A stretch of DNA of 64,000 nt from JBHELB01 sp041859045 (GTDB lineage Bacteria > Hydrogenedentota > Hydrogenedentia > Hydrogenedentales > SLHB01): assembly GCA_041859045.1 (NCBI GenBank), contig JBHELB010000022.1, forward strand, positions 1-64,000. Direction: 5' to 3'. The notes under the pieces were generated by a model. The model was given only the letters and a program-made list of their open reading frames with translations. It made no database searches and had not been told where the DNA came from. The position numbers and the translations under genes were made by a program. This document shows positions 42,622 to 50,378 of the stretch, one piece after another (positions within the stretch are counted from its first letter, which is position 1; each line of letters opens with the position of its first letter).

Positions 42622-43632
42622 GTGCGCATTCTGGCGGCGCTCGTTGCGCTCATCGCCGTTGCCGGCTGCTTCTCCGGTCCGGGCGAGATTGTGGACACCG
42701 GCAAAACGATGGGGACGACCTTCTCCATAAAGGTCAATACCGCAGGGATTTCAACGGACGCCGCGCACAAGGCCCTTGCCGCCGCCGCCGAGGCTATTCA
42801 GGATGTGGACCGCAAGATGTCCACATACAAAAAAGACTCCGAACTCTCGCGTTTTAATCAGCAGCAAGATACTCAACCCTTCGTTTTCTCGCGCGAGACC
42901 TTCGAGGTCTTGACCATGTCCGAGCAAGTGAGTCGCGAGAGCGGCGGGGCGTTCGACATTACCGTGGGACCGTTGGTGAATGCGTGGGGCTTCGGGCCGG
43001 ATAAAGCGCAGGAGCGGGAGCTAACCGACGAGGAGATCGCCGCACTCCGCCCGCGCATCGGTTACGAGAAACTGCATCTCGACGCGGCCCAACTGAGCGC
43101 CCGCAAAGAGGTCCCTGATCTCTACTGCGATCTCTCCGCGATTGCGGCCGGTTACGCCGCGGATCGGGCGGCGGAAGTCCTTGACGCGCATGGCTGCATG
43201 AACTACCTCGTGGAACTCAGCGGCGAAATCCGCGCGCGCGGGGTAAACGCCCAAGGCAATCCTTGGCGCATCGCAGTCGAGAAACCCGAACCCGGGGAGC
43301 GCGCGGTGGAACGCGTGATACCGCTGCGCGACGCGTCGCTGGCCACTTCCGGCGACTACCGGAACTACTTTGAGGTGGGTGGACGTCGCTTATCTCACGA
43401 GATCGACCCGGCTACGGGCCGTCCCATCACGCACGCGCTTGCATCGGCCACGGTAATTCACAAACAATGCGCGATGGCCGATGCCTACGCAACCGCGATT
43501 ATGGTGCTCGGTCCGGAGAAGGGGTACGAGTTCGCGGTACGCCTGAATCTGCCCGTTTTGCTCATCATTCACGACGACACCGCGCCGGGCGGCTTTATCG
43601 AGCGCGCCACGCCCGCGTTCGCTCAGCTCTGA
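42622..43632 (+). CDS. apbE: FAD:protein FMN transferase ApbE (lipoprotein)
   Basis: ApbE transfers FMN from FAD to a Thr residue of target proteins such as NqrB, NqrC and RnfG. The 336-residue precursor has a lipoprotein signal peptide with the lipobox VAGC. The mature part has TGKTMGTTFSIKV, ITVGPLVNAWGFGP, the LSAIAAGYAADRAAEVL stretch, SLATSGDYRNYF and the Mg-binding Asp/Thr pair in MADAYATAIMVLG. The GTG at 42622 is chosen because it gives a normal lipoprotein leader and avoids overlap; an ATG at 42535 has a GAGGA site but would overlap nqrA by 82 bases. Its place after nqrA fits its role in maturing Na+-NQR. Confidence 0.93.
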   Translation: MRILAALVALIAVAGCFSGPGEIVDTGKTMGTTFSIKVNTAGISTDAAHKALAAAAEAIQDVDRKMSTYKKDSELSRFNQQQDTQPFVFSRETFEVLTMSEQVSRESGGAFDITVGPLVNAWGFGPDKAQERELTDEEIAALRPRIGYEKLHLDAAQLSARKEVPDLYCDLSAIAAGYAADRAAEVLDAHGCMNYLVELSGEIRARGVNAQGNPWRIAVEKPEPGERAVERVIPLRDASLATSGDYRNYFEVGGRRLSHEIDPATGRPITHALASATVIHKQCAMADAYATAIMVLGPEKGYEFAVRLNLPVLLIIHDDTAPGGFIERATPAFAQL

Positions 43633-43665
43633 GGCGCGGAAAACCGGCCGCAGGAAACAGGCGGT

Positions 43666-43694
43666 TTGCGTAGCGCGCAAGCAATTGTTACTAT
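43666..43694 (+). promoter_or_regulatory. Sigma70-type promoter of the envelope-biogenesis operon
   Basis: TTGCGT at 43666-43671 and TACTAT at 43689-43694 have a 17 bp spacer, upstream of the BamD-like, LptE-like and holA genes. Confidence 0.6.
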
Positions 43695-43770
43695 TTCGCC
43701 ATCGCGCCGGGACCGCCGGATCTGGAGTTCTGCGGAAACGGGAGATGCCCGAACAAGGAGTGTACGCAGC

Positions 43771-44751
43771 GTGAGAGTACGCGGATTTCTACCAGGAATC
43801 GCTTTGGCGGCGGCATTGGCGCTGTTGGCGGGCGCCGCCCAGGCGCAATGGACGTGGACGCCCCAGACCAAGCGGTGGGTGAATATCAAGCGGATGCCCA
43901 AGGAGACCGCCGAGCTTCAGCTCGAGTACGCGCGCAAGCTGATGCTCGATGGCAAGTACGGCAAGGCGCTCGACGAGACGGACAAATTCACCAACTACTA
44001 CGCCGACAGCGAATTTTCCGACGACAACCAGTTCTTGCGGGGCGAAATCCTGCTCGCCCAGGGCGATCTGCTGCTGGCAGCCAAGGAATTTCAGCAAGTC
44101 GTCAAGAACTACCCCAACACGGATCTGTTTGATCAGGTGATCAAGAAGCAATACGAGATCGGCGACCGCCTTTACGCGCTGGGCGTCGAGAAATCGAAAA
44201 AGCATTGGAATCCCCTGCGCAAACGGCCCTTCAAGCACGCGATCGAAGTCTATAATATGGTCATCGACAACCAGCCGTTCACGCCGGCCGCAGCGGAGGC
44301 GCAGTACAAAGTGGGCCTGTGCTACTTCATGCGCAAGGAATACAAGAGCGCGGCGGCGGAATATCGGCGGGTCATTGAGGATTACTCCGGTTCCGACTGG
44401 GTGGACGATGCGGCGGCGGGTCTCGCGGAGGCGTACTACAAATCGTCGTTACCGCCTGCCTATGACCAAGCGCCCAGCCAATTGACGATCAATGCCATCG
44501 ACGATTTCAAAGATCGTTACCCTGGCGACGCTCGTACCGCCGATTTGGATGAAAAGCGCGTGAAGATGCGCAACAGCCTGGCGGAACAACGGCTTCAGAC
44601 CGCGCAGTTCTATGAAAAACGCCGAAAGTTCGACGCGGCTCGGATCTACTATCAGGTCGTGGTGGACCAGTTCCCCGAAACTCCCTCGGCCGCAAAGGCT
44701 CAGGAGTGGCTCGGAGCGCACCAGGCGGTGGGGGCGCGGCCCGCATCATGA
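43771..44751 (+). CDS. BamD/YfiO-like TPR protein
   Basis: The 326-residue precursor has a signal peptide (about 1-27, ending in AQA) and five or more TPR-like helix pairs, for example KLMLDGKYGKALDETDKFTN and EAQYKVGLCYFMRKEYKSA. This matches the BamD/YfiO family, which in the outer membrane helps BamA insert beta-barrel proteins. There is no lipobox Cys after the signal peptide, unlike E. coli BamD, so it would be soluble in the periplasm or a looser relative such as a YbgF-type protein. The GTG at 43771 is chosen for its AAGGAG site and signal peptide. The stop overlaps the next start (ATGA). Confidence 0.78.
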   Translation: MRVRGFLPGIALAAALALLAGAAQAQWTWTPQTKRWVNIKRMPKETAELQLEYARKLMLDGKYGKALDETDKFTNYYADSEFSDDNQFLRGEILLAQGDLLLAAKEFQQVVKNYPNTDLFDQVIKKQYEIGDRLYALGVEKSKKHWNPLRKRPFKHAIEVYNMVIDNQPFTPAAAEAQYKVGLCYFMRKEYKSAAAEYRRVIEDYSGSDWVDDAAAGLAEAYYKSSLPPAYDQAPSQLTINAIDDFKDRYPGDARTADLDEKRVKMRNSLAEQRLQTAQFYEKRRKFDAARIYYQVVVDQFPETPSAAKAQEWLGAHQAVGARPAS

Positions 44752-45320
44752 ACGCAATTTCCAAGGGTGCCGCGTGCGCCTTGGTTTTGATCGCGCTGGG
44801 ACTGATTGCGGGGTGCGGCTATTCCACCCGTAGCTCGCTCGATCCCAAGTATCAGACCGTTTTCGTCTCGGCATTCCAGAACGAAAGCAGGGAATACGAC
44901 CTGGCCGGACCGCTCACCAACGCGCTGATCCGCAAGTTTCTTAACGACGGCCGTCTCAAGGTCGTTTCGCGGGAGAATGCGGATCTGCTCGTGGAAGGCA
45001 CGGTGGTGAATTATGCGTTGCGCGGATTCACGTACGACCAACACGACAACGTCACGCAATACCTGTGCGCCATTACCGGGTCGGCCCGCGTAACCGACGC
45101 CAAGACCGGCGCGGTGCTTTGGGAAGACAAACGCATGGCGGGCGAAACAACGTTCTACACCGCGGCGGCGGGTCAATCCAGCGACCGGCTGCGAGGCAAC
45201 GCCGAGGTGTTCTTGCCGACCGTGCGCTCGTTTGCGTCTGAAGAGGAAAACCGTGGCGCATCCGAGGCGCTCGAGCAGTTGGCGTCCGATATTTTCTATC
45301 GCACCATCGAGCCCTGGTGA
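44748..45320 (+). CDS. lptE: LptE-like outer-membrane LPS-assembly lipoprotein
   Basis: The 190-residue precursor has a lipobox LIAGC after a hydrophobic signal peptide, followed by CGYSTRSSLD and TVFVSAFQNESREYDLAGPLT (landmarks for the family). LptE sits inside the LptD barrel and helps place lipopolysaccharide in the outer leaflet. It shares four bases with the preceding gene, and holA starts three bases after its stop. The lptE-holA order is conserved from E. coli, which strengthens the call despite modest sequence similarity. Confidence 0.78.
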   Translation: MNAISKGAACALVLIALGLIAGCGYSTRSSLDPKYQTVFVSAFQNESREYDLAGPLTNALIRKFLNDGRLKVVSRENADLLVEGTVVNYALRGFTYDQHDNVTQYLCAITGSARVTDAKTGAVLWEDKRMAGETTFYTAAAGQSSDRLRGNAEVFLPTVRSFASEEENRGASEALEQLASDIFYRTIEPW

Positions 45321-45323
45321 TCC

Positions 45324-46355
45324 GTGGAAGTTCAGGAATTCCTCCAGACTATCGACTCCACCGACGCCGCCCCCGTGTACCTGTTCTGTCCGCATCGCGC
45401 ACCCAACGCCAAAGCCTCGACGTTCGAGCCGTTGTTGGTGCAACGGGCGATCGAACGGTTAATCAAGAAATACGTCGACCCCTCCATGCGCGATCTGGCG
45501 CTTACCACCTACTATGCCGACGAAGCCGATCCGGGCGAAGTCGCGTCCATGGCACTGACGGTGCCGTTTCTGACCGAACGTCGGGTGGTGGTGGTACACA
45601 ACGCGGAGCGGTACGAGTCCGAGACGATCGGCAAGCCCATCCAGAACTACCTCGCCGCGCCGAGCGATCTGACCGTGCTGGTGCTCGTCGCTCCACAGGC
45701 CGACAAACGCACCAAGTTCTACAAGGTCTGTCAAAAAGCGGGAGTGATTGTTGAATCCCCCGAATTGAAGCCCCCGCAGATGAAGCAGTGGATTCGCAAC
45801 GAAATCGCTCAGCGTGGAAAAACGATTGACGCAAGCGCGGTCGAACTGATGGCGCATCGTTGCGGCGCCAAACTGGGCGACGTGCAAAACGCGGTCACGG
45901 TCGTCTGCAATTACGTCGGCGAAATGACCCACATTGGCGAGGCGGAGGTGAATGTCGCGTGCTCCGATGTGGCCGAGGAACAGATCTGGACGCTGACCGA
46001 CGCTATCGCGGCCTCGAACACGGGCGAAGCCGTCCGGGCGTTGCGCGAGCTGCTGGGACTAGGTAAGAGCGAGTTCGAGATCATGGGCTCGATCACCTGG
46101 CTGCTAAAATCGGCCTACGCCGTCGCCAAATATGGCAGCAGCGGGGGCAAGCTCAACCCGTATGTCGCCCAGAAAATCCAGCCTTTGGCGAGCAAGATCG
46201 GACTCGAGAAAATGCCTGCCGCCTTTGCTCTCTGCATGGACACGGAAATCCTGCTGCGCTCGACCGGCGTCGACCGGGGACTCGCCCTGGAACTCTTGGT
46301 CATCAAGCTCGCGGTCGACCGGAAGCGCCCCGCAGCGGCCGGAGTTCGTGCGTAA
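45324..46355 (+). CDS. holA: DNA polymerase III subunit delta
   Basis: HolA is the delta subunit of the clamp loader; it opens the beta sliding clamp. The 343-residue protein has the domain order of the family: an N-terminal AAA+-like domain with VPFLTERRVVVVHNAE, a middle helical domain starting near MKQWIRNEIAQRGKTID, and a C-terminal collar domain. As usual for delta there is no Walker A motif. It starts with GTG three bases after the lptE stop. Confidence 0.85.
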   Translation: MEVQEFLQTIDSTDAAPVYLFCPHRAPNAKASTFEPLLVQRAIERLIKKYVDPSMRDLALTTYYADEADPGEVASMALTVPFLTERRVVVVHNAERYESETIGKPIQNYLAAPSDLTVLVLVAPQADKRTKFYKVCQKAGVIVESPELKPPQMKQWIRNEIAQRGKTIDASAVELMAHRCGAKLGDVQNAVTVVCNYVGEMTHIGEAEVNVACSDVAEEQIWTLTDAIAASNTGEAVRALRELLGLGKSEFEIMGSITWLLKSAYAVAKYGSSGGKLNPYVAQKIQPLASKIGLEKMPAAFALCMDTEILLRSTGVDRGLALELLVIKLAVDRKRPAAAGVRA

Positions 46356-46412
46356 CTTTTCGTAGACCCGTCTTCGGGGCATCCTCTTTTTGCTGGCGAT
46401 TACCAAAAAGCA

Positions 46413-46421
46413 TGGTATAAT
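46413..46421 (+). promoter_or_regulatory. Extended -10 promoter before the PilZ-L,D-transpeptidase gene
   Basis: TGGTATAAT at 46413-46421 is an extended -10 element with a perfect TATAAT. No good -35 is present at 17 bp, which is common for extended -10 promoters. The transcript leader would be about 100 bases. Confidence 0.55.
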
Positions 46422-46529
46422 ACCTCCGATTCAGATCCGTTTACCTAACAAATTCTGCGGGATTTTATTGTTTTCCGGTGGCCGAGGGGCGATGGCGGCT
46501 GAAGAATTGGGCGTTGGAGGACCTATGGG

Positions 46530-47993
46530 GTGTCGATCAACGAGATAACAGAAGAGAGTGTAGTCGACCGCAGACAGGCCGTGCGGGTACCCACTCGGCG
46601 GCAAGCTCACTTTTCAGATCTAACTAGCGCCAGTCTCCTGCGCGACGGCACGGTGGTCAACATATCGCGCACCGGCATTCTTCTCCACACCCATGCGCCT
46701 GTTCCGCAGGGCTCCTTGATTCACATGGAGCTCGAGGCACTGACGGAAAAAGGACCCAGTCAGCCGCTGCTGCTCCGGGGCCGGGTCTGTCACGTGACCC
46801 CCCTTGAAAATGGCGTCTATGGCGTGGGAGTGCAACTCCGAGTAGGCCCCGTCTCGACAAAACGCATTCCTCCGTCCCCCTATGCCACACGCCAACAAGC
46901 CCGTCAGGACCTGAACACGGCCCTGGAAAGCCTTCGCAAACTCCCCGCCGACTCCGCCGCGCTCCTGACACTTGGGCCGAATGCCCTAGCGCCAGGCCAG
47001 GCGGTGCGTTTCAAGGCCGCAGACCAGTCGAGTCGCCGCAAACTGGGTCGTTGGTTGTTTCTAGCCGCACTCGTGATGGCTTTGTTGCTGCTTCTGGTCT
47101 GGGTGCTGGATGCGGGTCTATTGCCGCCGCGCGGGGGCTCAAAGACGTCGTCGCGCTCTTCCTCGCCCGCGCAAGCTGAGCGAAAACCTTCGCCTTCTTC
47201 CCCTATTACGAAGGCGTCCTCCAGCCGGAGAGACTCCGATGCTGTGCAGTCTGCTCTGCTGCGGCCCGCACTGGTCCCGACGGCTGCTGCCGCGCCAGGC
47301 GAAGCGGCGGGGATCGTGGGGATTCCGATGGGTGGGCCTGGGGATGAAACTGCGCTGGAGACAACCTCGCCGGAGTTGGAGGCCCTTGAACCCTTGCCTC
47401 CCGGTTTTGCCCCACAACTCGCCGCGATGACCGATCGACTCATGGGCCAAGCGGTAGACGGACAGGCTCCCTTGGTATTGGCGGGGTTGGTGTTGCCGGG
47501 AGAGGCGCTGGACGGTTCTCCGGCCCGTGGCGAGTCAGAGAAGGCCTCGCGTCTGGAGGTTTCGGACGTATTGGTGCTCGAGCCAGTCACCCACGAGGCG
47601 GCAAACGCCCCGCTTTTCGTGGATGTGGACAAGACCGGGCGGGTGTTGACGCTGGTTCGCGGCGGCCAAGCGGCGCGCCAGTTCCCTGTGGGCGTCGGCG
47701 CGGGCGACAGCACGCCGGAAGGACAGTTTCGGATCGTCAACAAGATTAAGAATCCCGCCTGGTATAACCGCGGGCAGTCGGTTAAGGCAAACGACCCGGC
47801 GAATCCCTTGGGCGCGCACTGGATGGGGTTGGGAAAAGAAAACGTCGGCACGAGTTACGGCATCCACGAGACCACGGAGCCGGGTGCGGTAAGCGAACAG
47901 CAGAGCCGCGGATGCGTGCGGATGTATCCGGGCGATATGGCCGCGCTGTTCCGAAATTGTCCCGTCGGTACGCTCGTGAGCATTCATCGGTAA
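46530..47993 (+). CDS. PilZ-transmembrane-L,D-transpeptidase fusion protein
   Basis: The 487-residue protein joins a cytoplasmic c-di-GMP-binding PilZ domain to a periplasmic peptidoglycan enzyme. PilZ occupies about residues 10-110 and has both binding motifs: RxxxR at Arg15-Arg19 (RQAVR) and NxSxxG at Asn44-Gly49 (NISRTG). One membrane helix lies at 173-195. A Ser/Pro-rich linker runs to about 350, and the end is a YkuD L,D-transpeptidase with STPEGQFRI, NPLGAHWMG, His446 in YGIHE and the catalytic Cys462 in SRGCVRM. These enzymes form 3-3 cross-links or attach proteins to the wall. The design suggests c-di-GMP control of wall cross-linking across the membrane. Start GTG at 46530 with GGAGG nine bases upstream. 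Confidence 0.9.
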   Translation: MSINEITEESVVDRRQAVRVPTRRQAHFSDLTSASLLRDGTVVNISRTGILLHTHAPVPQGSLIHMELEALTEKGPSQPLLLRGRVCHVTPLENGVYGVGVQLRVGPVSTKRIPPSPYATRQQARQDLNTALESLRKLPADSAALLTLGPNALAPGQAVRFKAADQSSRRKLGRWLFLAALVMALLLLLVWVLDAGLLPPRGGSKTSSRSSSPAQAERKPSPSSPITKASSSRRDSDAVQSALLRPALVPTAAAAPGEAAGIVGIPMGGPGDETALETTSPELEALEPLPPGFAPQLAAMTDRLMGQAVDGQAPLVLAGLVLPGEALDGSPARGESEKASRLEVSDVLVLEPVTHEAANAPLFVDVDKTGRVLTLVRGGQAARQFPVGVGAGDSTPEGQFRIVNKIKNPAWYNRGQSVKANDPANPLGAHWMGLGKENVGTSYGIHETTEPGAVSEQQSRGCVRMYPGDMAALFRNCPVGTLVSIHR

Positions 47994-48017
47994 CCGGTAG
48001 GCTAGGGAGAGAGAAAA

Positions 48018-48200
48018 ATGAGCGGTATTCCTTCAGTAGGTGGTACGCAAGGGGTAAGCGCCGGGACCGCGTTTGAGATCGCGGCGATCAAAAAACAGAA
48101 AGACGTGATTGAGGAATTGGGCCAGATGGCCGTGCAACTTATCCAGTCCTCCTCGATCCTCGACCCCGCCGTGGGGCGTAACCTCGACATCACCGGGTAG
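48018..48200 (+). CDS. YjfB-like putative motility peptide
   Basis: This 60-residue protein resembles the small YjfB family (putative motility protein), which has a helical middle and a C-terminus ending in an LG-N-IDI pattern; here it ends DPAVGRNLDITG. There is no signal peptide. A GGGAGAGAG ribosome site precedes the ATG. No flagellar or pilus genes are in the window, so a link to motility rests only on family resemblance. It lies 24 bases after the PilZ-transpeptidase gene and may be co-transcribed. Confidence 0.6.
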   Translation: MSGIPSVGGTQGVSAGTAFEIAAIKKQKDVIEELGQMAVQLIQSSSILDPAVGRNLDITG

Positions 48201-48386
48201 ATATCCCGGCAGCGTGCTGGATCAATTCGGATTTTGCCCGCTACTTGCTCGTCCCACGAGCGGAGCAGCACGAAAGCCCCTCCCCGGTCGAAGATCTGTA
48301 GCCGTGCGCTGGAAGTCTTCGCCGCCCGCGCGGTATGGTAGCATCGCATGATGGATGGCATACCACGGGCACAAGGATGGGATGGC

Positions 48387-49259
48387 ATGGTCGGATTCGA
48401 TATCTCCTGGGTCATCGCGGGACTACTATTGATTCCCTATCTCATTTGGGGAGTCTATGCGCTGCGCCAGCGATTCCAGGCCGGGTTTGAATTCCCTCCC
48501 GTTATCGAAGGCATCACCCTGGTTGGCCTCATCTTTTTCTATGTCTTTCAGTACCACCTGCTCCGCGCCTGGCTCGAAAACGACCCCGCCTGGCTCTATC
48601 TCGCCCTGATCGGCCTGTTTATCTCCGGCGTCGCGCTCTACGGCCATATGGCGGTCTCCCTGAGCACCCACCTCGTGATGGAGGCCATCTCGCCCCAGGC
48701 GCCTCAGATTCATCAGCCCAATTACCACGCGGGGGAGGCCCTCGAGCAAGTTGGCGACTACGAAGGCGCGGCGCGCGAGTATCAGACCGTCGCCGCGATG
48801 TTCCCCAAGGACGCCAAGGCGGCCATCTTGGCCGCCGACAATCTCGTTCGTATCGGGCAATACGAGGAGGCGGTGGCGTGGTTCGAGCGAGGATTGGATT
48901 GTTTCACCACGGACGTGCAGGCGCTGCCGACGGTCTACCGCCTTGCCGATTTGTACCAGCATCGGCTGGATCGGCCCAACGCCACGATCGAGGTGCTCAA
49001 CGAGTTCGTGGAGAAATACCCGAACTCGCCGCACGTCGCCGCAGTGGCCAACCGTTTGAAGCGGCTGACCAGCGAGGCGGAATCGGAACTCTCTCTTTCA
49101 TCAACGCCAGGCACCGCGCCATCGCCTCAACCTGCGGTGGTTGAGACGGTTGCCGGGGAGATCCAGGCCGACGAATACGCGACGCTGCCGGGCGTAGACG
49201 AAATTGTAGACGAAGATGTAGACGAGAAAGGCGACACCAATATCGCTCGCGAGACCTGA
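48387..49259 (+). CDS. Membrane protein with three helices and TPR-like repeats
   Basis: The 290-residue protein starts with three hydrophobic helices (about 5-24, 38-58 and 66-88), then TPR-like helix pairs in its soluble half: NYHAGEALEQVGDYEGAAREY, AADNLVRIGQYEEAVAWFERG and DRPNATIEVLNEFVEKYP. A low-complexity, acidic C-terminal tail follows. The TPR part is likely cytoplasmic and binds proteins. The ATG at 48387 is chosen because AAGGATGGG precedes it; ATGs at 48348 and 48351 are in frame and would add 13 residues. A possible -10 (TATGGT, 48334-48339) lacks a matching -35. Confidence 0.7.
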   Translation: MVGFDISWVIAGLLLIPYLIWGVYALRQRFQAGFEFPPVIEGITLVGLIFFYVFQYHLLRAWLENDPAWLYLALIGLFISGVALYGHMAVSLSTHLVMEAISPQAPQIHQPNYHAGEALEQVGDYEGAAREYQTVAAMFPKDAKAAILAADNLVRIGQYEEAVAWFERGLDCFTTDVQALPTVYRLADLYQHRLDRPNATIEVLNEFVEKYPNSPHVAAVANRLKRLTSEAESELSLSSTPGTAPSPQPAVVETVAGEIQADEYATLPGVDEIVDEDVDEKGDTNIARET

Positions 49260-49350
49260 GAAAATCTTGGGAATTTCGCCAGGGCGGGATATGCGACAAG
49301 AGAACGCGAGCCGCGCCAGGTAATTTCCGTTAATTATTTGTATTATTAAT

Positions 49351-49380
49351 TTGCGAAATCGTGGCAAGTTCGGGTAAACT
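49351..49380 (+). promoter_or_regulatory. Possible promoter of the response-regulator gene
   Basis: TTGCGA at 49351-49356 and TAAACT at 49375-49380 have an 18 bp spacer. An A/T-rich stretch (49321-49350), unusual in this GC-rich window, lies immediately upstream and could act as an UP element. Confidence 0.45.
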
Positions 49381-49431
49381 CATTGAGAGAAAAGAAGTTA
49401 GGTATCGGGCTCGGCATGGGAGAGGAGACGC

Positions 49432-50361
49432 GTGAGTCGTTATCGAGTCTGCGTAGCAGACGACTGCGAAGAGACCGCAGCGGTACTTCAGGAGGGGTTG
49501 CAGCTCCACGGCTATGAAGCGTGCGTTGCGCATACGGGCGAAAAAGCGCTCGAATTGTGCGAGGCGGGTGGCGTGGACCTGATCCTCTTGGACGTATGCC
49601 TGCCGGGAATGGATGGGTACGAGGTGTGTCGCCGGTTAAAGGCCGGGGCGCACACCCGCGACATCGTGGTGGTGTTCGTGACGGTGCGGCGCTCGAACGA
49701 GGATATCTCTCGGGGATACTCGTTGGGGGCGGCGGACTATATCACGAAACCCTATAACCTGCCGATGGTGATGCTGCGGGTGGACGCGGCGATCCGGAAC
49801 CGTAAACTCGAGGACCCGATGGGCGGGCACGAGGAACTGTTGTTCGATGTCGCCACGACGGACCCCCTGACCGGACTGCGCAACCGCAGCTATCTCATGT
49901 CCCGCCTGGCCGAGGAGCTGGACAAGGCCCACCGTTACGATTTCCCGGTTTCATGCCTGATGATCGACGTGAGCGAGGTGCATGCGGTAGATGATGAGTT
50001 GGGGCCTTCCTCGCTGGACGATCTCCTGGTCGAGATCGCGATGGCCCTCAAGACGTTTACCCGCAGCAATGATATTTTGGCGCGTTTTGATGGCACCGTA
50101 TTCGCGGCCGTGTTGCCGCATACTCCCCTGAAGGATGCGGTGAACTACGCCTCGAAGATTCTCGATGGCGTGGAGGGAATGACCTTTTCCGAGCCGTGTT
50201 CGCCGACGCGCGCCAAATTGAGCGTAGGCCTCGCGGCCGTACAGAACGGCGCGACGCGGGCGGGAAAAGACGTACTCCTGGGTGAGGCGATGAAGGGGCT
50301 GCTCCAGGCCAAAAGCGTGGCCGGCGAACGCCTCGTGGCGCGGCAGACCGCCGAAGCGTAG
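49432..50361 (+). CDS. Response regulator with a degenerate GGDEF domain
   Basis: The 309-residue protein has an intact receiver (1-120): Asp10-Asp11, phospho-acceptor Asp54 in ILLDVCLPGMDG, and Lys106 in TKPYN. The C-terminal half has the GGDEF-domain start TDPLTGLRNRSYL at about 143 and the rest of the fold, but the signature motif reads RFDGTVFA at about 218-225 in place of RYGGDEFA. Loss of the second Gly and the acidic pair makes diguanylate cyclase activity unlikely. It could bind GTP or act through protein contact. Start GTG with AGAGGAG upstream. No histidine kinase is adjacent. The 3' end converges on purD. Confidence 0.88.
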   Translation: MSRYRVCVADDCEETAAVLQEGLQLHGYEACVAHTGEKALELCEAGGVDLILLDVCLPGMDGYEVCRRLKAGAHTRDIVVVFVTVRRSNEDISRGYSLGAADYITKPYNLPMVMLRVDAAIRNRKLEDPMGGHEELLFDVATTDPLTGLRNRSYLMSRLAEELDKAHRYDFPVSCLMIDVSEVHAVDDELGPSSLDDLLVEIAMALKTFTRSNDILARFDGTVFAAVLPHTPLKDAVNYASKILDGVEGMTFSEPCSPTRAKLSVGLAAVQNGATRAGKDVLLGEAMKGLLQAKSVAGERLVARQTAEA

Positions 50362-50378
50362 CTATCGGTCCGCTACGC
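50356..50378. repeat. Hairpin spanning two converging stop codons
   Basis: GCGTAGC (50356-50362) and GCTACGC (50372-50378) are perfect 7 bp arms around a nine-base loop. They include the stop codons of the response regulator and purD. It may serve as a bidirectional 3' end structure, but no T run follows on either strand. Confidence 0.4.

Noticed and set aside
48334..48344. TATGGT/TAGCAT as -10 box of the TPR membrane protein gene
   Set aside because: No -35 match is present at 16-18 bp, so no promoter is listed.
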